Shown here: positions 19,352 through 27,384 of the stretch, one piece after another
Position numbering within the stretch: the first letter of the stretch is position 1
Layout of the letters: the number at the start of each line of letters is the position of its first letter
DNA from: Flavobacterium salmonis
Lineage (GTDB): Bacteria > Bacteroidota > Bacteroidia > Flavobacteriales > Flavobacteriaceae
DNA length: 64,000 nucleotides
Direction: 5' to 3'
Assembly: GCF_903819435.1 (NCBI RefSeq)
Contig: NZ_CAIJDP010000079.1
Location: 186,001 to 250,000, forward strand
The notes under the pieces: generated by a model
The model's input: only the letters and a program-made list of their open reading frames with translations
What the model was told of the DNA's origin: nothing
Database searches by the model: none
Program-made: the position numbers and the translations under genes

Positions 19352-19502
19352 TTTGATTCTATTTATTGTTTTTTTTAAACTGAAAATTTATCACAATCAA
19401 AATTAGTTATTTATCATAACAAATTTTTTTTATTGTCTGTTCTAAATTGTATCAAAAAATCTAAACAATAATTAAAGACTTTTGCTTCATTTGAGCAAAA
19501 AT

Positions 19503-19533
19503 AAGCCTCCAAAGATATTGACTTTGGAGGCTT
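19503..19533 (-). terminator. Intrinsic terminator of the GH29-GH31-GH97-mutarotase operon
   Basis: A perfect 12-bp stem AAGCCTCCAAAG / CTTTGGAGGCTT with a 7-base loop lies about 30 bases after the mutarotase stop. On the minus strand a TATTTTTGC run follows. It ends the sugar cassette before the DNA-metabolism pair. Confidence 0.9.
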
Positions 19534-19564
19534 TATAATTTAGATGAAACTGTAATGTAAAAAA

Positions 19565-19906
19565 TTACAATTTAAAAATTTGTTCCATAGGTAACCACTT
19601 CTCTCCTTCCTTTGCAGTTGGAGGGGCTTGTTGAAATTTCCACATTAAATTTTCCCATTCCTGAACTTTGGGGTTTTCGTTATCCATCTTTTGTTTGCGC
19701 TCGGGACTAAAGGTTTCATCAACTTCCATAATCATAAACAACCTGTTGGAAAGTATATAAATTTCCATATCTAAAATCCCCGAATCTCTAATGCTTTTAG
19801 TGATTTCGGGCCAGGTACTACTTTTAGAATGATATTTTTTATACTGTTCTATTAATTCCGGATTATTAACCAAATCACAGGCATAACATAGTTTTTTTGA
19901 AGTCAT
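19565..19906 (-). CDS. RhaM/DUF718-family sugar mutarotase (L-rhamnose or L-fucose)
   Basis: This 113-aa cytoplasmic protein with a ferredoxin-like fold interconverts alpha and beta anomers of a deoxyhexose. The family pattern is present: KKYHSKSSTWPEI (the His in the RhaM active-site position), MEIYILSNRLFMIMEV, and a final EKWLPMEQIFKL. E. coli RhaM acts on L-rhamnose, but proteins of this family next to fucose genes act on L-fucose. Here the operon carries a GH29 fucosidase and no rhamnosidase is seen, so L-fucose is as likely. It lies 20 bases downstream of GH97 and ends the operon. Confidence 0.85.
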   Translation of the reverse strand: MTSKKLCYACDLVNNPELIEQYKKYHSKSSTWPEITKSIRDSGILDMEIYILSNRLFMIMEVDETFSPERKQKMDNENPKVQEWENLMWKFQQAPPTAKEGEKWLPMEQIFKL

Positions 19907-19926
19907 AATTTTTTAAATTCTGTTTA

Positions 19927-21864
19927 TTAATTTTTCATTGTACTTAACTTCTCCAAAACTGCTACAAATCCTCCTCTTGGCAGACATTGAATATTCAAAA
20001 TATCTCCTTTTTTTACTTTTATTACTTCAACAGCGAATGATTTATCATCTAAGCCGTCTTTAATAAGTTTTAATTTAAAATTTCCGACATCAAGAAAATC
20101 GAAATTTATTTTTAATGTTTGCAATTCGTCTTTACCATTAAGTCCTCCCAAATACCATTGTTTTGCTTTTTTTCGGGCTATAATAATTTTATCCCCAGGA
20201 AAACCATCCAAAAGTTTGGTGTTGTCCCAGGTTACAGGAACATTTTTTAGAAATTCTTTGGGCTCTGGAGACAAATTGATATAAGCTTCTGGTTTATCGG
20301 CAAAATGTTGAAAACCAGATTCAAAAACTACTGATAGTGCCAGTTCGTGTGCATATGATGTAATGTGAGGGTGTTGCGAATTTGAAAAAGTTACCGGTGT
20401 ATAATCCATCGAACCAATTACATTTCTGGTAAAAGGAAGTGTTGTATTGTGTACTGCTGCTTTAGAAGTAAGAACGGGTTTGTTATTGTACCATTCGGCA
20501 CCATAAACGGCTTCTGTAGTCATTAAATTCGGATATGTACGGACCCAGCCGCGCGGCACTGTTGTGCCATGAAAATTTACCATTAACTTATATTTTGCCG
20601 CATCTTTCAAAATAGCAATACCATATTTCATCATATCCTGTTGGTCACCGGCAAAAAAATCAACTTTAATACCATATATTCCAATTTTATTAAGCCAGGC
20701 AAATTCTTCAGCTCTTTTTTCAGCTGTTAACAAACGGTCAACAGGAGTTGGTTCAAGCCATGAAGTTCCCGAATTATACCAAATCATAGGTTTAATACCT
20801 TTGCTTTTAGCATAATTTGCCGCATCAGTTATATTTCCGCCGTTACTCATTGCATCCCATTCCCAGTCAATAAGAAGATAGGGCCAGTTCATTTCAACAG
20901 CCAAATCTGTATATGCTACCACTTTTTGATAATCTTTAGATCCATGATTGTAAGCCCAATAAATCCAGGAAACCGCACCCGGTTTTATCCAGTTCGTTTC
21001 TGTTAATGTATTAGGTTCACTGACATCAGTAATCAAAGTTGATTCTACTATATCTGATAATTGACCAATGATTAATGTATGCCATTGCGAACTCCATGGT
21101 AAGTTAGTTTTAACTCCCGTTTGTTTAAAATTATCTCTGGCTGAAGCATAGGTTACTTTGTACTCGTTTGGATTTGTAGCGTTATTTAATTTTGCAGCGC
21201 AATTATTCTTAGATATATTTGCCTCAGAAATTAATACCCAAACAGGATTATTATTTATTTTGAATAAGGCTGGAAATCCCCATTCTTGTTTATCTTTATC
21301 GCTCTTACCTGTGTCTGAAAAAGGAAAAAAATCTTCATACGATTCAGTATATTTCTGCAACCAACGATTAGTAGCTGGTGGAAAAACATAAGTGGTGCTT
21401 TCGTCTGTAATATTAATTAATGAATCTGTTTTCTCTGTAAATTCATAACGAAATGCTACTCCGTCATTATAAACTCTAAAAGCAATTTTTAAGGGTTTGT
21501 TATTCGAATTTACATATTTGAAGACTTTTTCAGTTCCTAAATTAGCACACAATTTTCGCTTACCGGAAATCATTTCATATTTTTGGTTAATCTCTTGCAT
21601 TTTTGATTCACCCACAAATTTCAGGTTATTAGTAAACGGCTGATCTTCTCTGTAGATACCCATCGGTGAATTTGGCATTACTTCAATATATTCCAATTTG
21701 TTTTTATACAAAATTTTGAAGTATACTTGTCCATACGGCTTTTCATTAAATTCTTTTTGAGAGACAATAACCTTAATTTTTTTATTTGGGGATACAATTT
21801 CCTGAGCATTTATTGTAAACAAAGTTGAAATAAGGAGACAGAATATTAAATACATGTATTTCAT
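19927..21864 (-). CDS. GH97 family alpha-glycosidase, secreted
   Basis: With the start I prefer, MKYMYLIFCLL, this is 645 aa. A further 17 codons are open upstream (to 21915) but would overlap the GH31 gene by 32 bases and hide the signal peptide ending TINAQ. The N-terminal beta-sandwich (about 20-260) is followed by a TIM barrel: WIYWAYNHGSKDY, YLLIDWEWDAM, YGIKVDFFAGDQQD, VNFHGTTVPRGWVRTYPN and MTTEAVYGAEWY. The Asp in KVDFF is typical, as I recall, of the retaining branch (alpha-galactosidase, beta-L-arabinopyranosidase), not of inverting SusB alpha-glucosidases. This would fit galactose or arabinopyranose decorations. It is 19 bases downstream of GH31, so operonic. Confidence 0.88.
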   Translation of the reverse strand: MKYMYLIFCLLISTLFTINAQEIVSPNKKIKVIVSQKEFNEKPYGQVYFKILYKNKLEYIEVMPNSPMGIYREDQPFTNNLKFVGESKMQEINQKYEMISGKRKLCANLGTEKVFKYVNSNNKPLKIAFRVYNDGVAFRYEFTEKTDSLINITDESTTYVFPPATNRWLQKYTESYEDFFPFSDTGKSDKDKQEWGFPALFKINNNPVWVLISEANISKNNCAAKLNNATNPNEYKVTYASARDNFKQTGVKTNLPWSSQWHTLIIGQLSDIVESTLITDVSEPNTLTETNWIKPGAVSWIYWAYNHGSKDYQKVVAYTDLAVEMNWPYLLIDWEWDAMSNGGNITDAANYAKSKGIKPMIWYNSGTSWLEPTPVDRLLTAEKRAEEFAWLNKIGIYGIKVDFFAGDQQDMMKYGIAILKDAAKYKLMVNFHGTTVPRGWVRTYPNLMTTEAVYGAEWYNNKPVLTSKAAVHNTTLPFTRNVIGSMDYTPVTFSNSQHPHITSYAHELALSVVFESGFQHFADKPEAYINLSPEPKEFLKNVPVTWDNTKLLDGFPGDKIIIARKKAKQWYLGGLNGKDELQTLKINFDFLDVGNFKLKLIKDGLDDKSFAVEVIKVKKGDILNIQCLPRGGFVAVLEKLSTMKN

Positions 21865-21883
21865 TGATCTTACTTTGATGTTT

Positions 21884-24508
21884 TTATTTTTTTCGAATAA
21901 CAATACTATTTCCATTGTATTTTACCGAAACATTTGTTTTTACGTTTTCTATACCAATACCGTTTGATTCATCAAGCCAAACAATATTAAAAACCCGGTT
22001 TTCAATTAATCCTTTAAAAATTCCACCTTTTCGTTTTCCAATGGTCAACGTTTGTTTTTGTTCGTTCCATTCAAAAAGTATCGTCGAAAAAGCTCCTTTC
22101 TCATAGTTATAATTTACCCCTTCATCTTCATAAAGTTCAAACTTGCCATCAGCTCCTGTATACACTCTAATTTGTAATGTATCGGCTTTTTTTTCATTTG
22201 TATACTGCATTTTTTCTCCCATTGGAATTACAGAACCCGATTTTACATATAAGGGAATGGTCGAGAGAGATGCAGCTGTTTGTACTGTCTGTCCGCCTTT
22301 ATAGTGTTTTCCTGTCCAAAAATTAAACCATCCTGATTGGTTTTCCGGCAAGTAAACATCCCAGTTCTCCACACCTTCTGAAACAACAGGGGCAACAAGA
22401 AAAGCTGAACCAAACATATACTGGTAATTTTGCTGAAGTGCTTTTGTATCATTTGCAAAATCCATTATCAATGGCCGCATCAAGGTTCCGTTTTTAAAAG
22501 TGATGTCAGCTGCCTGCGAATAAATATAGGGCATTAGGCGATAACGAAGGTTTAAGTATTTTAAAGATTCAGTTTCTACTTTCTCACCATATCGCCAAAA
22601 TTCAGTATTCGTTTCATATCCGTGTACTCTTTGTAATGGACAGAATGTAGCAAACTGAAACCATCTTAAAAAGCGTTCGTGAAATTTAGTATCTGTGTAT
22701 TGACTTTTACCGGGACGGAAGAATCCTCCTGAATCGAAAGTCCACCAGGGCAATCCTGTTATCGAATAATTTAATCCGGCTGTTAGTTGTCTGCGCAGGG
22801 TTTCCCAGTCGTTACCTATGTCTCCGGTCCAAACGGCTGATGCATAACGCTGTTGTCCGGAAAACCCACTTCTTGTAAGAATAAAAACTCTTTTATCCGG
22901 AGCATCTTTTCGTAAACCTTCATATACTGTTTTTGTTACGTACATCGGATACACATTTCGCATCTGCTCTCCTGGAGTTGTTCCGTTATTTATTTTTCTA
23001 TTTACCAAATCATCATTTTCCGGTTCAGTAGCATCCTGCCACCAGGCATCAATTCCATAAAGTTTTAAGAGCTTTTCACTAAAACTCTTCCAATAATAAT
23101 TTGCTGCATCGGGATTAAAGAAATCTACCCATTGGGTATTTGGGATATAATAATTTTTCTTGTCAAATTCTTTACCAAGTACACTTTCTTTATCAATTTT
23201 GGACCAAACAGAAAGCATCAGCCTCATATTCATTTGATGCAGTTCTTTTACCATTGCAGAAGGATCGGGATACATTTGTTCATCAAATTTCATCGAATTC
23301 CATCCGTATTTTCCCCAATATTGCCAATCCTGCACAATTAAATCCATTGGTATTTTTTTCTCTCTGAATACTCGGGCATTTTCAAGCAAATCATCCTGAG
23401 TGGTAAAACGTTCACGACAATGGATATAACCTAAAGACCATATGGGCATAAGCGGGGCCTGTCCTGTCAGGTCACGATAGTTGGAAATAACTTCATCTGA
23501 ATTTCCGGCAAAAACAACATAATCCAGCTTATCAGCGACAGGAGATCTAAAAACGGTTTCATTAACAACTTTGTGATAATACAATACAGGAAGATCATTT
23601 TTTTCTGCTGTAACCACAATATAGTGTTTACCTGCCGTTAGTTTAACCAATATACTCGTTGTGGGAGGCAGCCAATGGTTTTTAAAATTAATAACTTCTT
23701 TACCATCAATGGATAACTGCCATTTTCTGGCCATTTTTTGCCCTACATCTAATAGAATCGCATATTCAGCATTTTCTTTAACCTCAAAATTTCCGGTAAA
23801 GACACCGTCCTGGCGAGTCTCTTTTTGATTTCCACTGGCAGTGGTAACATCAACTGTGATGGCTTCTCCACTTGTACCTGAAGGCTTTAAATTCACAATA
23901 GTATCGGCAGGATTAAAATCAGTAAGTCCGTAATTATGCCATAGCAAACCATAGCCTTTGCTAGACATAATAAATGGTATGGCAATTTGTGTATTTACCT
24001 GAGTTAACCTTCTGGGCAATCCCTTAATATCCAAATATCCGTCCTGAAACTGACCTGTACCAAAGATATATTCGTCAGGTAAAGTACTAAACCTTTGCTC
24101 AGCAATGTGGCATGGTTCTCCTTGTACTAAGCCTGATTTAAGAATACGTCCGCCTGATTTTTCGCTAAGAAAAACCTTTCCTTCGTAATTGCGATAAGAC
24201 AATGCACCACTCTTTTTATCTACTACAACGGTCATTTTTGATGTAGCAATTTCAATTAATGTGCCTGACTCCGAAATCTTAAAATGTGGCACCTTAACTT
24301 TTGAAGTAAAAACTAATTCAGGAATTTGACTTTTCTTTTCCAGTCCATACTGAACTCTGATGGCATTTTCAGTTAAAGGACTTAAATGTAATTCTCCTTT
24401 ATCGAGAGTTATAACTACTTTATCAGTATGTTTTTTATAACTCTTAACCACTTGTCCAATACCAAACACTGGAATAAGCAAGACAAATAAAATTGTTATT
24501 TGCTTCAT
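21884..24508 (-). CDS. GH31 alpha-glycosidase with PA14 insertion, alpha-xylosidase-like
   Basis: The protein has 874 aa with a signal peptide (ending IGQ). An N-terminal beta-sandwich is interrupted by a PA14-like domain (about 225-330, FTGNFEVKENAEYAILLDVG ... KHYIVVTAEK). The TIM barrel has IWSLGYIHCRERF, the nucleophile Asp492 in WWQDATEPEND and the acid Asp563 in VWTGDIGNDW. WxDATEPE together with a PA14 insert is the pattern of Bacteroidota and Cellvibrio alpha-xylosidases acting on xyloglucan fragments, though other GH31 activities share it. Flanked by a GH29 fucosidase and a GH97, it would suit side-chain removal from fucosylated xyloglucan or related glycans. Family certain, sugar probable. 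Confidence 0.9.
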   Translation of the reverse strand: MKQITILFVLLIPVFGIGQVVKSYKKHTDKVVITLDKGELHLSPLTENAIRVQYGLEKKSQIPELVFTSKVKVPHFKISESGTLIEIATSKMTVVVDKKSGALSYRNYEGKVFLSEKSGGRILKSGLVQGEPCHIAEQRFSTLPDEYIFGTGQFQDGYLDIKGLPRRLTQVNTQIAIPFIMSSKGYGLLWHNYGLTDFNPADTIVNLKPSGTSGEAITVDVTTASGNQKETRQDGVFTGNFEVKENAEYAILLDVGQKMARKWQLSIDGKEVINFKNHWLPPTTSILVKLTAGKHYIVVTAEKNDLPVLYYHKVVNETVFRSPVADKLDYVVFAGNSDEVISNYRDLTGQAPLMPIWSLGYIHCRERFTTQDDLLENARVFREKKIPMDLIVQDWQYWGKYGWNSMKFDEQMYPDPSAMVKELHQMNMRLMLSVWSKIDKESVLGKEFDKKNYYIPNTQWVDFFNPDAANYYWKSFSEKLLKLYGIDAWWQDATEPENDDLVNRKINNGTTPGEQMRNVYPMYVTKTVYEGLRKDAPDKRVFILTRSGFSGQQRYASAVWTGDIGNDWETLRRQLTAGLNYSITGLPWWTFDSGGFFRPGKSQYTDTKFHERFLRWFQFATFCPLQRVHGYETNTEFWRYGEKVETESLKYLNLRYRLMPYIYSQAADITFKNGTLMRPLIMDFANDTKALQQNYQYMFGSAFLVAPVVSEGVENWDVYLPENQSGWFNFWTGKHYKGGQTVQTAASLSTIPLYVKSGSVIPMGEKMQYTNEKKADTLQIRVYTGADGKFELYEDEGVNYNYEKGAFSTILFEWNEQKQTLTIGKRKGGIFKGLIENRVFNIVWLDESNGIGIENVKTNVSVKYNGNSIVIRKK

Positions 24509-24606
24509 TGTTTCAATTTATTTTTATAAGAATTCTAAAGTGCCGAGATATTTTTTAAAATTATGCAGTCTCTATTATCATCATTTTTGCAGGCAGTTTT
24601 TTAGAT

Positions 24607-26250
24607 CTAAATTATTTCTAAAGGATTTGCATAAGAAGCTTCCGGTTTCTTACTTGGAAAGTATACTTCAAGACCTTGCTCAGATTGTTTAAACTTTAGT
24701 TTTTCTCCTGTACTTACTAATTTTATCTGTCTTATTTTTTCTGTATGATACGGATTTGATGTCCCTAAATTTTTGATAACAGCAGTACCGTTTTCTGGCC
24801 AGGCCATTACTGTAGCATACAGTTTTTTGTCTTTTTGAGCAAAACGAATGTCTTCTGATGTATAAGGTTTACCTTTTCCCTCGTTGAAACCCTGTGCAGT
24901 TAAAGCTCCTGCACTTGCCTGCTGGGGGCCTTCGCCAAAGATTTTCCATGGACGGGTACCATAGATACTTTTGCTGTTTAATTTCATCCAGACACCAATT
25001 TCCATCACGATGGTACGTTCTAATTCGTCGATACTTCCATCACCACGTACCGGAATATTAAGCATTAAGTTTCCGTTTTTACTCACTACATCTATTAAAG
25101 TATGAATAACTGTTTTTGCCGATTTGTAACGCTTATCATTATAAACGTTTCGGTCATAATGCCAGTTACCAATGCAGGTGTCTGTTTGCCATGGCAAAGA
25201 TTCGATATTGTTACTTTGTCCTTTTTCGATATCCCAAACCATGGTTTTGCGCTGTTGTTCAGTTAAAATTTTACCTGTAATTACTGCCTGAACGGTTTTA
25301 TTTTTCTGAAGACTTTTATTATACATATGCGCTGCTATACGTAAACCGGCATCACTAACAGGCCACAACGGAAATGCCGTATCGTCAAAATAAATCATAT
25401 CAGGATTGTATTTTTCGATCAAATCGATCGTTCTGTCATGAAATTTTTCAGAATAGGCTGATGATGGTACTGAAGCCCCATCACCCCAGTTCCACTGACT
25501 GTGTATGGATGAATTATCAGAAGGTCTTCCGCTTAATGGATGATTTTGTGCATACAAATCCTGAGGATCCAATCCTTCCCACCAGGTTCCTGCTCCGTCA
25601 GCTTTAGTTAAATTGCCATCGTAAGGAACGCCTGCCAAAGGACCATTTTTATCAGCACCTTTAGAAGTGTCAAACCAATTCCATGCATGAGCTGCGTGTA
25701 CACTTGCTGCAAAATGCAGACCAGCTTTACGGGCTGCTTTTTCCCAGCCTCCAATAATATCTTTTTTAGGTCCTATTTTAGTCGAATTCCATTCTGGCTG
25801 GTATTTACTATCGTACAAATCCAGGTTATCATGATGATTTGCCATTGCCATAAAATATTTGGCTCCTGCATCTTTATATAAATTCACCAATTCCTCCGGG
25901 TTCCAGTTGTCAGCTTTCCAGACATTGATTACATCTTTAAAGCCAAATTTTGAAGGGTGCCCGTATTTCTCCACATGATTTTTATATTGTCGTGAGCCTT
26001 CCTCATACATTCCTCTTCCGTACCAATCACCCGCTTCCGGTTCGCATTGCGGTCCCCAATGCGCCCACATTCCAAATTTGGCATCACGAAACCAGTCCGG
26101 AACCACATATTTAGCAAGAGAATCCCAATTAGGTTCAAAGGGTCCATTAGATACTGAAGAACTAAATACATTTTTCTGAGCTAATAAGGGTGACAGATAT
26201 AAGCCTACTAATCCTGAAGCTGCTAATTTTAAAGCATTACGTCTATTCAT
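24607..26250 (-). CDS. GH29 alpha-L-fucosidase-like enzyme with a Tat-type signal
   Basis: The 547-aa protein opens MNRRNALKLAASGLVGLYL, a twin-arginine signal, so it is probably exported folded to the periplasm. Family landmarks are WFRDAKFGMWAHWGPQ, MAMANHHDNLDLYDSKYQP, a HAAHAWNW segment and the nucleophile region MIYFDDTAFPLWP (Asp289/Asp290). NLMLNIPVRGDGSID follows in the barrel, and a beta-sandwich tail ends the protein. GH29 removes alpha-L-fucose, and some members act on L-galactose or related sugars. It is first gene of the cassette with GH31, GH97 and a mutarotase, divergent from an AraC gene, which probably regulates it. Confidence 0.9.
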   Translation of the reverse strand: MNRRNALKLAASGLVGLYLSPLLAQKNVFSSSVSNGPFEPNWDSLAKYVVPDWFRDAKFGMWAHWGPQCEPEAGDWYGRGMYEEGSRQYKNHVEKYGHPSKFGFKDVINVWKADNWNPEELVNLYKDAGAKYFMAMANHHDNLDLYDSKYQPEWNSTKIGPKKDIIGGWEKAARKAGLHFAASVHAAHAWNWFDTSKGADKNGPLAGVPYDGNLTKADGAGTWWEGLDPQDLYAQNHPLSGRPSDNSSIHSQWNWGDGASVPSSAYSEKFHDRTIDLIEKYNPDMIYFDDTAFPLWPVSDAGLRIAAHMYNKSLQKNKTVQAVITGKILTEQQRKTMVWDIEKGQSNNIESLPWQTDTCIGNWHYDRNVYNDKRYKSAKTVIHTLIDVVSKNGNLMLNIPVRGDGSIDELERTIVMEIGVWMKLNSKSIYGTRPWKIFGEGPQQASAGALTAQGFNEGKGKPYTSEDIRFAQKDKKLYATVMAWPENGTAVIKNLGTSNPYHTEKIRQIKLVSTGEKLKFKQSEQGLEVYFPSKKPEASYANPLEII

Positions 26251-26431
26251 ATTTTTTTTATATATTTCCGATTATATTTATTTACTTTACTATATTGTTT
26301 TAAACTTTTATAAAAGAGTATATAATTAAGTATTCTATAAATTTATCTGTTATTATTTTTGGTATTATTTTTTTATTATTAAAATTTAGGATAAATAAAA
26401 ACAAATATAACCGAAGAGGAGTAAACATTTT

Positions 26432-26465
26432 TTATTCAAAAACGATTTTTTATTATTCAAAAACG
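26432..26465. promoter_or_regulatory. Two direct repeats 21 bp apart upstream of the AraC gene
   Basis: TTATTCAAAAACG occurs exactly at 26432-26444 and 26453-26465, so the copies are two helical turns apart. AraC-type proteins bind such tandem half sites on one face of DNA. The repeats end 17 bp before the AraC start codon, within the 231-base gap shared with the GH29 operon. Autoregulation is the simplest reading; control of the GH29 operon would need looping or a second site. Confidence 0.6.
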
Positions 26466-26481
26466 TCTTTTTACTACTATT

Positions 26482-27360
26482 ATGTCTAAAAGTATTTTCA
26501 AATATTCGTTCTCCTTATTACATGTAGATTATGTAAAACTGAATCATCACTGGAATTATGATAATGTTATTAGTCCTTATTACAGACTTTACTATATTGA
26601 TGATGGAATTGGATTTATTTCAGACAGTACTCAGTGTCTGACTTTAGAGCCTGGTAATTTATATCTTATACCAAGTTTTAGCATTTGTAACCTAAATTGT
26701 GATGCTTATCTGAGTCAGTATTTTATTCAATTTTTTGAAGAATCTCCTGATGGAATATCATTGTTTAACAATAATAGAAGCGTAATGAAATTGCCTGCCA
26801 GTGAAATTGATATTTTACTGATTAAAAGATTACTTAAAACTAATCCGGGAAGAGGAATTAACCGGTCAGATAATCCGAAGGTTTATGAGAAAGAAGCTTA
26901 CTACAAGGAATATCAGTCACTTAATAATAAAATGAAAACGCACCATCAATTTGAAAACCAGGGTATTCTTCTTCAATTGGTTTCCAGATTTTTGAGTTCA
27001 AAAGATTTCAAAATAAACAATTCACAATTGATACCTTCCAAAATTCTGGATACTATGAGTTATGTACAGCTTCATATAAGTGAAAATCTTACCGTTGCAG
27101 CATTAGCGAAAAGAATAAATCAAAATCAGGATTATTTTTCAAAACAATTTTTAATTCATACAGGCCAAAGACCGTTAAACTATATTCATGAAAAGAAGAT
27201 AGAAAGAGCCCAATACCTCATTACAACTACAAATAATACATTTTTAGAAATCGCTATGGACACAGGTTTTTCTAATTTACCTCATTTTTCAAAAATATTC
27301 AAACAAATTTTAGGCCTGACACCAGGTGAGTACCGCAATCAAAATACCGATTTAAAATGA
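26482..27360 (+). CDS. AraC-family transcriptional regulator
   Basis: This 292-aa cytoplasmic protein has an N-terminal sensing half (about 1-180, cupin-like: YYRLYYIDDGIGFI, LEPGNLYLIPSF) and a C-terminal pair of helix-turn-helices, LTVAALAKRINQNQDYFSKQF and FLEIAMDTGFSNLPHFSKIF, followed by the family's LGLTPGEYR. Divergent transcription from the GH29-GH31-GH97-mutarotase operon makes it the likely local regulator. The ligand is probably a sugar released by that cassette (fucose, xylose or galactose), which is inference. Direct repeats lie just upstream. It ends 24 bases from the convergent phytochrome gene, with no clear terminator between them. Confidence 0.9.
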   Translation: MSKSIFKYSFSLLHVDYVKLNHHWNYDNVISPYYRLYYIDDGIGFISDSTQCLTLEPGNLYLIPSFSICNLNCDAYLSQYFIQFFEESPDGISLFNNNRSVMKLPASEIDILLIKRLLKTNPGRGINRSDNPKVYEKEAYYKEYQSLNNKMKTHHQFENQGILLQLVSRFLSSKDFKINNSQLIPSKILDTMSYVQLHISENLTVAALAKRINQNQDYFSKQFLIHTGQRPLNYIHEKKIERAQYLITTTNNTFLEIAMDTGFSNLPHFSKIFKQILGLTPGEYRNQNTDLK

Positions 27361-27384
27361 GTTTTGTTTTCAATTACGAAATGA

